From NCBI GenBank assembly GCA_048217285.1, contig DBFWVW010000020.1, positions 1 through 27,607 of the forward strand: a stretch of DNA of 27,607 nt. Direction: 5' to 3'. Source of the DNA: CAG-103 sp048217285. GTDB taxonomy: Bacteria > Bacillota > Clostridia > Oscillospirales > Oscillospiraceae. Below the pieces are notes generated by a model. It had not been told where the DNA came from, did no database searches, and saw only the letters and a list, made by a program, of their open reading frames with translations. Each line of letters starts with the position of its first letter. Position 1 is the first letter of the stretch. A program made the translations under genes and the position numbers. Positions 7,644-15,352 of the stretch are shown piece after piece.

Positions 7644-9125
7644 TTATTTCAGGAATTCGTCCACCGTATGCAGCATCTGCGCCTTGTCCACACAGCCGCC
7701 GAAACGCACCGGGCGCGCATCCAGACCGGTCAACGGCACGGGCGCATCCAGGCGCGTCTCACACGACAGGCGCCGGATCAGTTCCGGGCCAAAGGCATCG
7801 GCCGTTCCGCCGATACCGCGCAGCACCTGGTCGCAAAACTTAAAGGGGCTGGCTGTGGACACGACGACAGCCGGTGTCATGTCGCCGCTCTCGGTACGGT
7901 ACGCATCGAGCACGTGATAAGCGACCGCCGTGTGCGTGTCGATCAGGTAGCGATGGTCGCGCCAGGCATGGCCGATTTTCTCGCGCGTCTGGATATCATT
8001 GCAGAAGCCGCCGGCAAACGTCGCCTGAATCTTCGCCTTGAGCGCATCGGAAACCGTGTAGCTCCCCTGCTCACGCAGCTGCTGCATATAACCCGCGACC
8101 TCCACGTCACTGCCGCAGAGGGCATAGAGCAGACGCTCAAGATTGCTGGAAACGAGAATGTCCATCGACGGGGACGCCGTCGTGTGGAACGGGCGGTTCT
8201 TATTATAAGTACCTGTGCGAATAAAGTCCGTGAGCACGTTGTTCGCGTTGGACGCGCACACGAGCTTGCCCACCGGCAGACCCATTTCCTTCGCGTACCA
8301 CCCGGCGAGGATGTCACCGAAGTTGCCGGTCGGCACGACGAAGTTGAGCTTGTCGCCCATGGCGATCATGCCGCTGGTGACGGCGTCACAATACGCTGAG
8401 AAATAGTAGACGATCTGCGGCAGCAGACGGCCCCAGTTGATGGAGTTGGCCGAGGACAGGAACCAGCCGCGCTGCGAGAGCTGCGCGGCAAACGCCTTGT
8501 CGCCAAAGATCTGCTTGACACCGGTCTGTGCGTCATCAAAATTGCCGCGCACGGCGCTGACCGCGACGTTGCCGCCGGCCTGCGTGACCATTTGCAGGCG
8601 CTGGATCTCCGACACGCCGCTGTAGGGATAGAACACGAGAATCTTCGTTCCCGGTACATCGGCGAAGCCCTGCAGCGCCGCCTTGCCGGTGTCGCCCGAG
8701 GTGGCGACGAGGATGCACACCTGCCGCTGCTCGCCGCACTTTTTCAGGCTCGCCGTGAGCAGGTACGGCAGGATCTGCAGCGCCATGTCCTTGAATGCGC
8801 ACGTCGGTCCGTGCCAGAGCTCGAGAAACGCGGTGGCATCGTCCAGCCGGTGCACCGGCGCAACGGCCGGGTCGTCAAACTGGCTGCCATAGGCCGCGGC
8901 GGTGAACCGGTTGAGCTCGTCATCCGTAAAGTCGCTCAAAAACGGGCGCATGATCGTCACGGCGCGCTGCTGATACGTCATGCTGCACAGCGCCTGAAGC
9001 TGCTGCGCCGACACCTCCGGCAGCGCCTCCGGAACAAACAGGCCGCCGTCCGGCGCGAGGCCACAGGCGATCGCCTGTGCGGCGGAAACAATATGCTGAT
9101 GATTTCTTGTGCTGTAGTAGTTCAT
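7644..9125 (-). CDS. thrC: Threonine synthase
   Basis: PLP enzyme converting O-phosphohomoserine to threonine, the last step of threonine synthesis. The 493-residue length and the N-terminal LAPDGGLFVPE motif place it in the long (type 2) threonine synthase group. The PLP lysine is Lys112 in CAFKDMALQ; the phosphate-binding loop is SGDTGKAAL and a further conserved segment is PTGNFGD. The ATG at 9125 is preferred: an upstream in-frame codon at 9194 would overlap yraN, while GAGGGA sits at suitable distance before 9125. It is 10 bp after yraN and probably last in the lepB-rbgA-rnhB-yraN transcript, an unusual partner for that set. Confidence 0.95.
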   Translation of the reverse strand: MNYYSTRNHQHIVSAAQAIACGLAPDGGLFVPEALPEVSAQQLQALCSMTYQQRAVTIMRPFLSDFTDDELNRFTAAAYGSQFDDPAVAPVHRLDDATAFLELWHGPTCAFKDMALQILPYLLTASLKKCGEQRQVCILVATSGDTGKAALQGFADVPGTKILVFYPYSGVSEIQRLQMVTQAGGNVAVSAVRGNFDDAQTGVKQIFGDKAFAAQLSQRGWFLSSANSINWGRLLPQIVYYFSAYCDAVTSGMIAMGDKLNFVVPTGNFGDILAGWYAKEMGLPVGKLVCASNANNVLTDFIRTGTYNKNRPFHTTASPSMDILVSSNLERLLYALCGSDVEVAGYMQQLREQGSYTVSDALKAKIQATFAGGFCNDIQTREKIGHAWRDHRYLIDTHTAVAYHVLDAYRTESGDMTPAVVVSTASPFKFCDQVLRGIGGTADAFGPELIRRLSCETRLDAPVPLTGLDARPVRFGGCVDKAQMLHTVDEFLK

Positions 9126-9135
9126 ATCTGGTCCC

Positions 9136-9507
9136 TCATTCAAATGCGTTTTCGAGCTGATTGATCCTGCGTTGGCGGCGCGGCGTGTCCGCATCGCCGT
9201 AGATTTCGATCACGTCAAAGCGCGGCTGCAGCTCCGTCTCGTGCTCCACCAACCAGAGCGAGGCCGCGGTGCGGATGCGCGTTTGCTTGGCCGGTGTCAC
9301 ATACGCGCCCGCGCGCACGAACCGGTCGGACGCACGCAGCTTCACTTCCACGAACACGACGTAGTGCCGGTCGGCTGCGATGATGTCGATCTCGCCGAAG
9401 CGGCAGCTGTAGTTGCGCGCAAGGATGCGGTAACCGTGCCGGCGCAGATACGCCGCCGCGCAGTCCTCACCCCAGGCGCCCTTCGTTCCTTTGACTGCAC
9501 CGGCCAT
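9136..9507 (-). CDS. yraN: YraN/UPF0102 endonuclease-like protein
   Basis: Member of UPF0102, a restriction-endonuclease-like fold family whose cellular role is unsettled. The motif FGEIDIIA followed by VFVEVK gives the Asp...Glu-x-Lys metal site typical of that fold. At 123 residues it has the normal length. It begins 1 bp after the rnhB stop and is followed by thrC. The rnhB-yraN neighbourhood is widely conserved in bacteria and supports the call. Confidence 0.93.
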   Translation of the reverse strand: MAGAVKGTKGAWGEDCAAAYLRRHGYRILARNYSCRFGEIDIIAADRHYVVFVEVKLRASDRFVRAGAYVTPAKQTRIRTAASLWLVEHETELQPRFDVIEIYGDADTPRRQRRINQLENAFE

Positions 9508-9508
9508 A

Positions 9509-10114
9509 TCAGTGCATTTTCTTCAGGAACGACGGCCGGTGGATGGGGCTGGGCCCATATGCCCGGATGGCAGCATAGTGCGCCGCCGTGCCGTAGCCTT
9601 TATGTTTTTCAAAACCGTATTGCGGATAGGTCTCCGCCATCTGGCGCATATATCGGTCACGCGTGACCTTTGCGAGCACGGAGGCCGCCGCGATGTCGGC
9701 ACATTTGCCGTCACCGCCGACAATGCACCGGCTCGGCACCGTGATGCCGGTATCCCGGTTGCCGTCGATAAGCGCAAGCGCCGGCTGCGGCGCGAGCTGC
9801 GCGATGGCCCGATTCATGGCCAAAAAGGTCGCGCCGAGGATGTTGTACTCCTCGATCTCCTCCACGGTTGCAAACGCGATGCCGTAGCCCAGTGCCTGCG
9901 CGATGATGGTATCATAGAGCGCCTCGCGCTTTTTCTCCGAAAGCTTTTTCGAGTCATTCAGCCCCGGAATCACCAGTCCCGGCGGCAGCATCACCGCCGC
10001 GGCACACACCGGGCCGGCAAGCGGGCCGCGCCCGGCCTCGTCCACACCGCACAGCGGATCGGTATCCGGCGTGCGGAGTTCGTTTTCCAATGTCCACAGA
10101 TCGACCTGCGTCAT
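9509..10114 (-). CDS. rnhB: Ribonuclease HII
   Basis: Cleaves RNA in RNA-DNA hybrids and initiates removal of single ribonucleotides from DNA. The acidic active site is complete: Asp25 and Glu26 in GVDEAGRGPLAGPV, Asp117 in LIDGNRD and Asp135 in VGGDGK. The DSKKLSEKKRE motif (about 54-64) is also characteristic. At 201 residues the length is normal. Its ATG overlaps the rbgA stop codon (ATGA), indicating translational coupling. Confidence 0.97.
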   Translation of the reverse strand: MTQVDLWTLENELRTPDTDPLCGVDEAGRGPLAGPVCAAAVMLPPGLVIPGLNDSKKLSEKKREALYDTIIAQALGYGIAFATVEEIEEYNILGATFLAMNRAIAQLAPQPALALIDGNRDTGITVPSRCIVGGDGKCADIAAASVLAKVTRDRYMRQMAETYPQYGFEKHKGYGTAAHYAAIRAYGPSPIHRPSFLKKMH

Positions 10115-10989
10115 ACGTCCGCCTCCGGCATCTCGAGTGTAATGCGGCCGAGCTTACCGCCGCGGTATTCATCGAGCAGCACGCCCGCCATCCGTTCGAG
10201 GTCATATTCTCCGCCGGAGATGAGAAAGCCGCGCTTTTTCGCCGCCTGCTCCAATAGCTCGAAACCATTGCAGGCCAGATCCGGGCGGAACTTATACCGC
10301 TGCTCCACTGCGTCCGGATAAAACCGCGCAAGCCGGAGCATGAAATTGGCCGCCAGCGTCTCCCGGTCAAGGACTTCTGCCTTAATCGCACCGGTGATGG
10401 CCAGCAGTTCGCCGACCTCCTGACTGTCAAATCGCGGCCAGAGAATCCCCGGCGTATCCAGCAGCTCAAGCCCCTGATCGACCGTGATCCACTGTTTACC
10501 GCGTGTGACACCCGGCCGGTCACCGGCAGCGGCTGCTTTGCGCCGCGCCACTTTATTGATAAACGTAGACTTGCCCACGTTCGGAATACCGAGTACCATG
10601 ACGTGCATCGCCCGGCCGACCTGCCCTTTCGCGGCATATGCCTCCATCTTATCATGCAGCGCTGCACGCACGGCGCCGGCAAAACCGCTGACACCCTTGC
10701 CGCTGCGGCTATCGGTCTCAAGCACGGTCATGCCCTGCCGCTGAAACGCGGCGCGCCACTTTGCCGTCGCCTTCGGATCGGCAAGGTCCGTGCGGTTGAG
10801 CACGACGATGCGGGGTTTCTCGCCGGAGAGACGGTCAATGTCCGGGTTGCGGCTCGCCATTGGGATGCGTGCATCCAAGATCTCACACACGGCGTCAACC
10901 TGCTTCATGTGCTCCTCAATCATGCGCTGCGCCTTCGTCATGTGGCCCGGAAACCACTGAATGTTCAGCTTTTCAAAGTCCTGCGCCAT
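10111..10989 (-). CDS. rbgA: Ribosome-biogenesis GTPase RbgA/YlqF
   Basis: Circularly permuted GTPase required for late 50S subunit maturation. The G motifs occur in permuted order: G4 NRTD (65-68), then G1 GIPNVGKS (134-141), G2 Thr162 in PGVTRG and G3 DTPG (178-181). The N-terminal IQWFPGHMTKA segment is diagnostic of YlqF/RbgA. At 292 residues the length is standard. It lies between lepB (1 bp gap) and rnhB (4-bp overlap), the classical Firmicutes order. Confidence 0.97.
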   Translation of the reverse strand: MAQDFEKLNIQWFPGHMTKAQRMIEEHMKQVDAVCEILDARIPMASRNPDIDRLSGEKPRIVVLNRTDLADPKATAKWRAAFQRQGMTVLETDSRSGKGVSGFAGAVRAALHDKMEAYAAKGQVGRAMHVMVLGIPNVGKSTFINKVARRKAAAAGDRPGVTRGKQWITVDQGLELLDTPGILWPRFDSQEVGELLAITGAIKAEVLDRETLAANFMLRLARFYPDAVEQRYKFRPDLACNGFELLEQAAKKRGFLISGGEYDLERMAGVLLDEYRGGKLGRITLEMPEADV

Positions 10990-10990
10990 G

Positions 10991-11539
10991 TTATTTCACA
11001 ACTCCAATGTTCTTGACCGGGAAGAGCGTAAAATACACCCGGCCCATGATATAGCGCGTGTCGACGCAGCCAAGGCGCGCGTCGCGGCTGTCGGTAGAAG
11101 CGTTGCGGTTGTCGCCCATGACGAATACGCAGCCTTCCGGCACCGTGATCTTGCCCTCGAAATTTTCCCGCTCATGTACAGGCTCGTTGATATACGGCTC
11201 GTCGAGCGCCTTACCGTCGACGTAGACCACGCCGTCGTCAAAGTCGATGTCAACAGTCTGCCCCTCTGTCGCGATGATGCGCTTGACGATGGGCTCGTCC
11301 ATGAGCGTCTGCTTGCGCAGGACGACGATGTCTCCCTGTTTCGGATGGTAAAACAGGTTGGAGATAACGACCTTGTCGCTTTGCTCAAGCGTCGGTACCA
11401 TGGAGTGGCCGACGACATTGACCATGCGCACCGCAAACACAAACAGCAGCACACAGAACACCAGCGCAAAGATGACACACTGGATCCAATCGTATACTTC
11501 AGCGCGGCCCTTGGCGCCGCTCGGATTCTTGCTGTCCAT
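10991..11539 (-). CDS. lepB: Signal peptidase I
   Basis: Membrane-bound serine/lysine protease that removes signal peptides from exported proteins. One N-terminal transmembrane helix spans about 18-38. The catalytic Ser46 is in GHSMVPT and the catalytic Lys86 in IVKRIIA. The later conserved box GDNRNASTDSRD is present. At 182 residues it is a typical Gram-positive SipS-like enzyme. It has its own promoter (11576-11605) and is the first gene of the lepB-rbgA-rnhB-yraN-thrC run. Confidence 0.96.
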   Translation of the reverse strand: MDSKNPSGAKGRAEVYDWIQCVIFALVFCVLLFVFAVRMVNVVGHSMVPTLEQSDKVVISNLFYHPKQGDIVVLRKQTLMDEPIVKRIIATEGQTVDIDFDDGVVYVDGKALDEPYINEPVHERENFEGKITVPEGCVFVMGDNRNASTDSRDARLGCVDTRYIMGRVYFTLFPVKNIGVVK

Positions 11540-11575
11540 TTTTCAAAACCTCGGTGTAAAAAATTCGTAGCTTAT

Positions 11576-11605
11576 ATTATACACGCAATCGCCCGGTTTA
11601 GGCAA
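11576..11605 (-). promoter_or_regulatory. Promoter of lepB operon
   Basis: Minus strand TTGCCT (11600-11605), 18-bp spacer, TATAAT (11576-11581). The start point would be near 11569, about 30 nt before the lepB ATG. It lies after the rplS terminator, making lepB and following genes a separate transcription unit. Confidence 0.75.
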
Positions 11606-11720
11606 CAAAAATAAGAAGTTCCAATTTCTTTTTTGCCGGATTTCATTCGAGGTGGGTACTACCCGCACAAGCACCCGCTGCTGCGCAATGCCCCTCGCGG
11701 AAAATCACGTTTGGCAAAAA
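11606..11720. other. Spacer between rplS terminator and lepB promoter
   Basis: About 115 bp without a gene. It contains an outer CGAGG/CCTCG pair (about 11649-11696) enclosing GTGGG...CCCGCAC-type repeats, which could fold as a branched stem on either strand. No promoter facing into it was recognised and no reading frame here looks like a protein. Confidence 0.3.
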
Positions 11721-11752
11721 TGCAAAAAAGAGGCCGAAGCCTCTTTTTTGCA
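11721..11752 (-). terminator. Rho-independent terminator of rplS
   Basis: A perfect 14-bp inverted repeat with a 4-nt loop. On the minus strand it reads GAGGC-TTCG-GCCTC followed by TTTTTT, a textbook terminator with a UUCG tetraloop, 8 nt after the rplS stop. The A/T symmetry means it could also stop plus-strand transcription. Confidence 0.93.
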
Positions 11753-11760
11753 GTATCCAT

Positions 11761-12102
11761 TTAGATAAGCTCTTTGACCTTGGCTCTCTTGCCCACGCGG
11801 TCGCGCAGGTAGTACAGCTTGGCTCTGCGGACTTTGCCGCGGCGAACGGTCTCAACGGACACGATCGTGGGAGAGTGCACCGGGAAAACCTTCTCGCAGC
11901 CCACACCGTAGGAGATGCGGCGGACGGTGATCGTCTCGTTGATGCCGCCGTGCTTCTTGGCGATGATGGTGCCCTCGAAAGCCTGGGTACGCTCACGGTT
12001 GCCCTCGGTGACGCGGACAGTGACACGCACGGTGTCGCCGACGCGCATGGCCGGCAGCTCGGGTTTCATGTACTGCGCGGTCAGAGTTTTGATGAGATCC
12101 AT
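11761..12102 (-). CDS. rplS: 50S ribosomal protein L19
   Basis: Large-subunit protein at the 30S-50S interface. The 113 residues match the family throughout (RVTEGNRERTQAFEGTIIAK, ISYGVGCEKVFPVHSP, RAKLYYLRDRVGK). AAAGGAAGG precedes the ATG at normal distance. The gene is monocistronic here: its own promoter and structured leader are at 12103-12234 and a strong terminator follows. The neighbouring lepB-rbgA-rnhB set matches the usual Firmicutes rplS region. Confidence 0.98.
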   Translation of the reverse strand: MDLIKTLTAQYMKPELPAMRVGDTVRVTVRVTEGNRERTQAFEGTIIAKKHGGINETITVRRISYGVGCEKVFPVHSPTIVSVETVRRGKVRRAKLYYLRDRVGKRAKVKELI

Positions 12103-12199
12103 AATGAAATCCTTCCTTTATCAGACGTTCATACCGGTGGACAGAGCCGGTCACGGCAGCGGACCGTCGTTATCTTGCGAAACGCTGTTTCGCACAAGC
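12103..12199 (-). ncRNA. Structured rplS 5' leader (candidate L19 leader)
   Basis: The roughly 100-nt leader between the rplS promoter and its ATG has three hairpins in order (minus strand): GCGAAAC-AGC-GTTTCGC (12177-12193), ACGG...CCGT (12153-12167) and ACCGG...CCGGT (12133-12151). Firmicutes are known to carry a structured L19 leader thought to give autogenous control. Position and three-stem layout fit, but I matched architecture, not the published consensus. Confidence 0.6.
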
Positions 12200-12205
12200 C
12201 ATAAG

Positions 12206-12234
12206 ATAATAGCACATCCCGTGCACGTTTGCAA
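12206..12234 (-). promoter_or_regulatory. Promoter of rplS
   Basis: Minus strand TTGCAA (12229-12234), 17-bp spacer, TATTAT (12206-12211), with TG one base before the -10. A strong extended -10 promoter, as expected for a ribosomal protein gene. Confidence 0.8.
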
Positions 12235-12240
12235 GTGTTT

Positions 12241-12903
12241 TCAGCGGAAAATTTGCATATCTTCCGTGTATACCTCCTGCCGCGTAAAGGCGGCAAAATC
12301 CGGGGCCAGCTCCGGCGAGAGCTGGTGCAGCGCCGTGACGAGGTGGTCGGGGTTGAGCGTCGGCTCCTGCGCGGAAACAACGGCCTCGACCGTCACGAAC
12401 CGCTCCTCCGGCCGGATGTGCAGCTCCGAGATCGCGGGCACGATGTCCATCTGCCCTTCCCCGCGCTTGGTCTTGCGGGTGATGACAATAGCGTCCTGCG
12501 CATAAAATGCGCAGAGCTTCTCCGCCATCAGAGCCGGGTCGGCGCTGTCATATTCATACCGTCCGGTCACGCGCAGCCACTTGAGCTCACGTACCTTACG
12601 TCCGGCGGGGTACGCCTCGAGCGCACGAATGCCCTCCGGCATGACAGCCGTGAGCCGCTCGGGCAGCGCGGCAAGATCCGCGTCCTCGCGCAGCTGAAAA
12701 TCCATCAGCTCGCACACGCTCCCGACGCCGACGGACAGCGGCAGCAGGATGGAAATGAGCGCGTGGGGATTGAACCCCTCGGAGTATTTCAGCGGGCAGT
12801 CAGCGCGCAGGAACACGCGCTGCATCGTGCGCATGAGGTCGAGGTGCGAAATATAAATCGCGCGGCCGGTCTTTTCAAACCGCAGTCTCAGCTTTTCAGG
12901 CAT
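12241..12903 (-). CDS. TIGR03936-type radical-SAM-linked protein (DUF2344)
   Basis: A 220-residue protein of the DUF2344 family, which is encoded next to, or fused to, the TIGR03960-type radical SAM protein. The N-terminal segment KLRLRFEKTGRAIYISHLDL and GFNPHALISILLPLSVG are the family signatures. It has no Fe-S cysteine motif of its own and probably acts with the upstream gene product; the reaction is not known to me. Its ATG overlaps the 3' end of the radical SAM gene by 8 nt and GGGGGC precedes it. It is last in the cluster, just before the rplS promoter. Confidence 0.9.
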   Translation of the reverse strand: MPEKLRLRFEKTGRAIYISHLDLMRTMQRVFLRADCPLKYSEGFNPHALISILLPLSVGVGSVCELMDFQLREDADLAALPERLTAVMPEGIRALEAYPAGRKVRELKWLRVTGRYEYDSADPALMAEKLCAFYAQDAIVITRKTKRGEGQMDIVPAISELHIRPEERFVTVEAVVSAQEPTLNPDHLVTALHQLSPELAPDFAAFTRQEVYTEDMQIFR

Positions 12904-14734
12904 CGCACTTGCCCCCTTCCGTCATGAGTGAGAGTGCGCCGCAGCCGGCACACTGCTTGCGGCAGTCGGGCGAGAGCTCGGCCTTGTAGGCCTGCTCACG
13001 CTCATGCCACAGGTGCGCGCGGCGCACGCCCATGTCCACGATGTCCCACGGCAGGAACTCATCCTTTCCGCGCTCGCGGCAGGCATAAAACATCGGGTCG
13101 ACGCCGCAGGCGTCCATGGCCGCCATCCAGCGGTCGAACGAGAAATAGTCGCCCCATGCCTCAAGCTTGCCGCCGCGGCGCCAGACCTCCTCGATCACAT
13201 CGGCGATGCGCCGGTCGCCGCGCGAGAGCACGGCCTCGATGAAGCTGGTGTCCGGGTCGTGCCAGTTATAAGTCACGTTTTTCGCCTTGATATTTTCGCG
13301 CAGGAGCTGCACTTTTCGCTTGTATTCGTCCATCGTCACCTGCGCCTCCCACTGGAAGGGGCTGTGCGGCTTCGGCACGAAGCACGACGTGCTGACCGTG
13401 ATGCGCACGCCGCGCGCCTTATTTGTTGCGTGCATACGCCACGTGTGCAGCACCTGATTGGCGAGCTCTGCAATGCCGAGCACGTCCTCGTCCGTCTCCG
13501 TCGGCAGGCCGAGCATGAAGTAAAGCTTCACACCGTTCCATCCCCCCTCAAAGGCGACCTGGCAGGAATGGAGCAAGTCCTCCTCGCGCACGTTCTTATT
13601 GATTGCGTCGCGCAGACGCTGTGTACCGGCCTCGGGTGCGAAGGTCAGGCCGCCCTTGCGCACTTTCTGCAGGCGGCTCATAATGTCCATAGAGAAGTTG
13701 TCCGCGCGCAGCGACGGCAGCGCGAGGCTCATGCTGCGCGGCTCGCAGTAGTCCAGCAGCCCGTCGCACACCTCGTCGAGCGGGCGGTAGTCGCTACTCG
13801 AGAGCGACAGGAGCGTTGCCTCCTGATAACCGGTATTTTTGAGCGACTCGATCCCCTGACGGATAATCGTCTCCGGTTTGCGCGGGCGCACCGGACGATA
13901 GACATACCCCGCCTGACAGAAACGGCAGCCGCGGATGCAGCCGCGAAACAGCTCCACGTTCACGCGGTCATGCACGATCTCCGTGCTCGGCACGATGGGG
14001 TCCGTCGGATAATAACAGGCGTCGAGATCCTGAATGATGCGCTTGGTCACGCGCGCGGGGGCGCCGTGCGTCGGCGTCAGGTCGCGCAGTGTGCCGTCCG
14101 GGTTCCAATGCGGGACGTAAAACGACGGAATCAGGACGCCTTGGATCCTTGACGCCGCTTCGAGGAACTGCGTCTTGCTCCAGCCTTCCTTCTGCGCCTG
14201 CCGGAACAGCGCCAACACCTCATTGTTGACTTCCTCGCCCTCGCCGATGATCATGAGGTCGAAAAACGGGGCCATCGGTTCCGGATTGCTGCAGGCCGTG
14301 CCGCCTGCGATGACGAGCGGCGTCAGCTCCGGCCGGTCGGCACTGCGCAGCGGGATACCGGCAAGGTCAAGCATATTGAGCACGGCGGGATAGGCCATCT
14401 CATAGCCGAGCGAGAATGCCACAACGTCAAACACACTGACGGGGTCGCCGCTCTCGAGCGCGTAGAGCGGAATACCTGCGCGGCGCATCTCGTCCTCCAT
14501 GTCGCCCCAGGGAGCGAACACGCGCTCACACCAGACACCGGGCATCTGGTTCATCGTGGCATAGAGAATGCGCATACCAATGTTCGACATGCCGATTTCA
14601 TAAATATCCGGGAAACAAAAAGCGAGGCGCAGGTCGACCTCCGCCTTGTCCTTGATGATCTGGCGGTATTCGCCGCCGGTATAGCGCGCGGGCTTCTGCA
14701 CGCGCGGCAGGATGCGTTCCAATCGCTGATCCAT
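12896..14734 (-). CDS. TIGR03960-type radical SAM protein
   Basis: A 612-residue radical SAM enzyme with an N-terminal B12-binding-like domain (about 35-200, containing DIYEIGMSN and IAGGTACSNPEP). The radical SAM core starts near residue 258, with the Fe-S cysteines Cys266, Cys270 and Cys273 in CIRGCRFCQAG. The GEGEE motif is at about 164-168. The C-terminus carries a further Cys cluster (CRKQCAGCG, final KCDA). The substrate is not established; co-occurrence with DUF2344 suggests a two-protein RNA or protein modification system (inference). The ATG at 14734 has TAGGAG 6 nt upstream, buried in a hairpin formed with the end of the M50 gene. Confidence 0.92.
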   Translation of the reverse strand: MDQRLERILPRVQKPARYTGGEYRQIIKDKAEVDLRLAFCFPDIYEIGMSNIGMRILYATMNQMPGVWCERVFAPWGDMEDEMRRAGIPLYALESGDPVSVFDVVAFSLGYEMAYPAVLNMLDLAGIPLRSADRPELTPLVIAGGTACSNPEPMAPFFDLMIIGEGEEVNNEVLALFRQAQKEGWSKTQFLEAASRIQGVLIPSFYVPHWNPDGTLRDLTPTHGAPARVTKRIIQDLDACYYPTDPIVPSTEIVHDRVNVELFRGCIRGCRFCQAGYVYRPVRPRKPETIIRQGIESLKNTGYQEATLLSLSSSDYRPLDEVCDGLLDYCEPRSMSLALPSLRADNFSMDIMSRLQKVRKGGLTFAPEAGTQRLRDAINKNVREEDLLHSCQVAFEGGWNGVKLYFMLGLPTETDEDVLGIAELANQVLHTWRMHATNKARGVRITVSTSCFVPKPHSPFQWEAQVTMDEYKRKVQLLRENIKAKNVTYNWHDPDTSFIEAVLSRGDRRIADVIEEVWRRGGKLEAWGDYFSFDRWMAAMDACGVDPMFYACRERGKDEFLPWDIVDMGVRRAHLWHEREQAYKAELSPDCRKQCAGCGALSLMTEGGKCDA

Positions 14735-14739
14735 ACTAC

Positions 14740-14763
14740 ACTCCTACATATGATAGTAGGAGT
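14740..14763 (-). promoter_or_regulatory. Hairpin sequestering the radical SAM ribosome-binding site
   Basis: In the minus-strand mRNA the arms ACTCCTAC and GTAGGAGT form a perfect 8-bp stem with an 8-nt loop. The 3' arm contains the Shine-Dalgarno sequence of the radical SAM gene, and the 5' arm and loop are the last codons of the M50 peptidase gene. A ribosome finishing the M50 gene (stop at 14744-14746) would open the stem. Confidence 0.65.
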
Positions 14764-15352
14764 ATTTTACATCATGTTTTGTGCCTTGGCAAGTCATTCC
14801 CGGCTGCAAAAGCGCCAGCCACGCGCCAAACACGCCCAGCGCAAGCCCCATGCCACGCGCAAACAGCACCACGCCGAGCGCCATGAGCGCAACCGGAAGC
14901 ACCAGCCCCAACACATCCAGCAGCCGCTCCGCCGCAAACTCCCCTGCCAGCGCCGCAACCGCCGTATGCAGTGCGCGGCCGCCGTCGAGCGGAAGCACCG
15001 GCAGCAGGTTCACGCACGCGTACAGCAGGCTCAGCTCAGCCCCCTCCGGGTATCCAAGCCCGCGCAGGATACAAAACAGACCCACACCTGCAGCAGGTCC
15101 GGACAGCGCCGCCGCGATCGTGCGCACCGTACCCTCCGGCGGCGCACAACACAGGGCCAGACCACATGCCTCCATGCGCAGACCGTAAATCTCCGTGCCG
15201 CACAGTGCCAGTGCCGCGACGTGGCCAAGCTCATGCACCGTTACGGCGAGCACAAGCCGCGCACACCAGCGCAGCGGCAACAGAAAATACAGCCCGGCAA
15301 GCAGGGCAACTGCTCCCGGGCGAATATCGAGCGAAAAGCGGCGGCGCTTCAT
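14744..15352 (-). CDS. M50 family intramembrane metalloprotease (SpoIVFB-like)
   Basis: A 202-residue polytopic membrane protein with zinc motif HELGH (His40, Glu41, His44) and the second motif NLLPVLPLDGGRAL (Asp123), the two marks of site-2-type proteases. Most of the chain is hydrophobic. In Bacillus SpoIVFB cleaves pro-sigma-K in the mother cell; here the gene lies next to an M23 gene, as spoIVFA-spoIVFB do, so a sporulation role is likely. It is shorter than Bacillus SpoIVFB and has no CBS domain. It overlaps the M23 gene by ATGA, implying coupled translation. Its last codons form half of a hairpin controlling the next gene. Confidence 0.88.
   Translation of the reverse strand: MKRRRFSLDIRPGAVALLAGLYFLLPLRWCARLVLAVTVHELGHVAALALCGTEIYGLRMEACGLALCCAPPEGTVRTIAAALSGPAAGVGLFCILRGLGYPEGAELSLLYACVNLLPVLPLDGGRALHTAVAALAGEFAAERLLDVLGLVLPVALMALGVVLFARGMGLALGVFGAWLALLQPGMTCQGTKHDVKYSYYHM

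Noticed and set aside
12928..14152. Plus-strand frames opposite the radical SAM gene
   Set aside because: Antisense shadows of a gene with clear Fe-S and B12-domain motifs.
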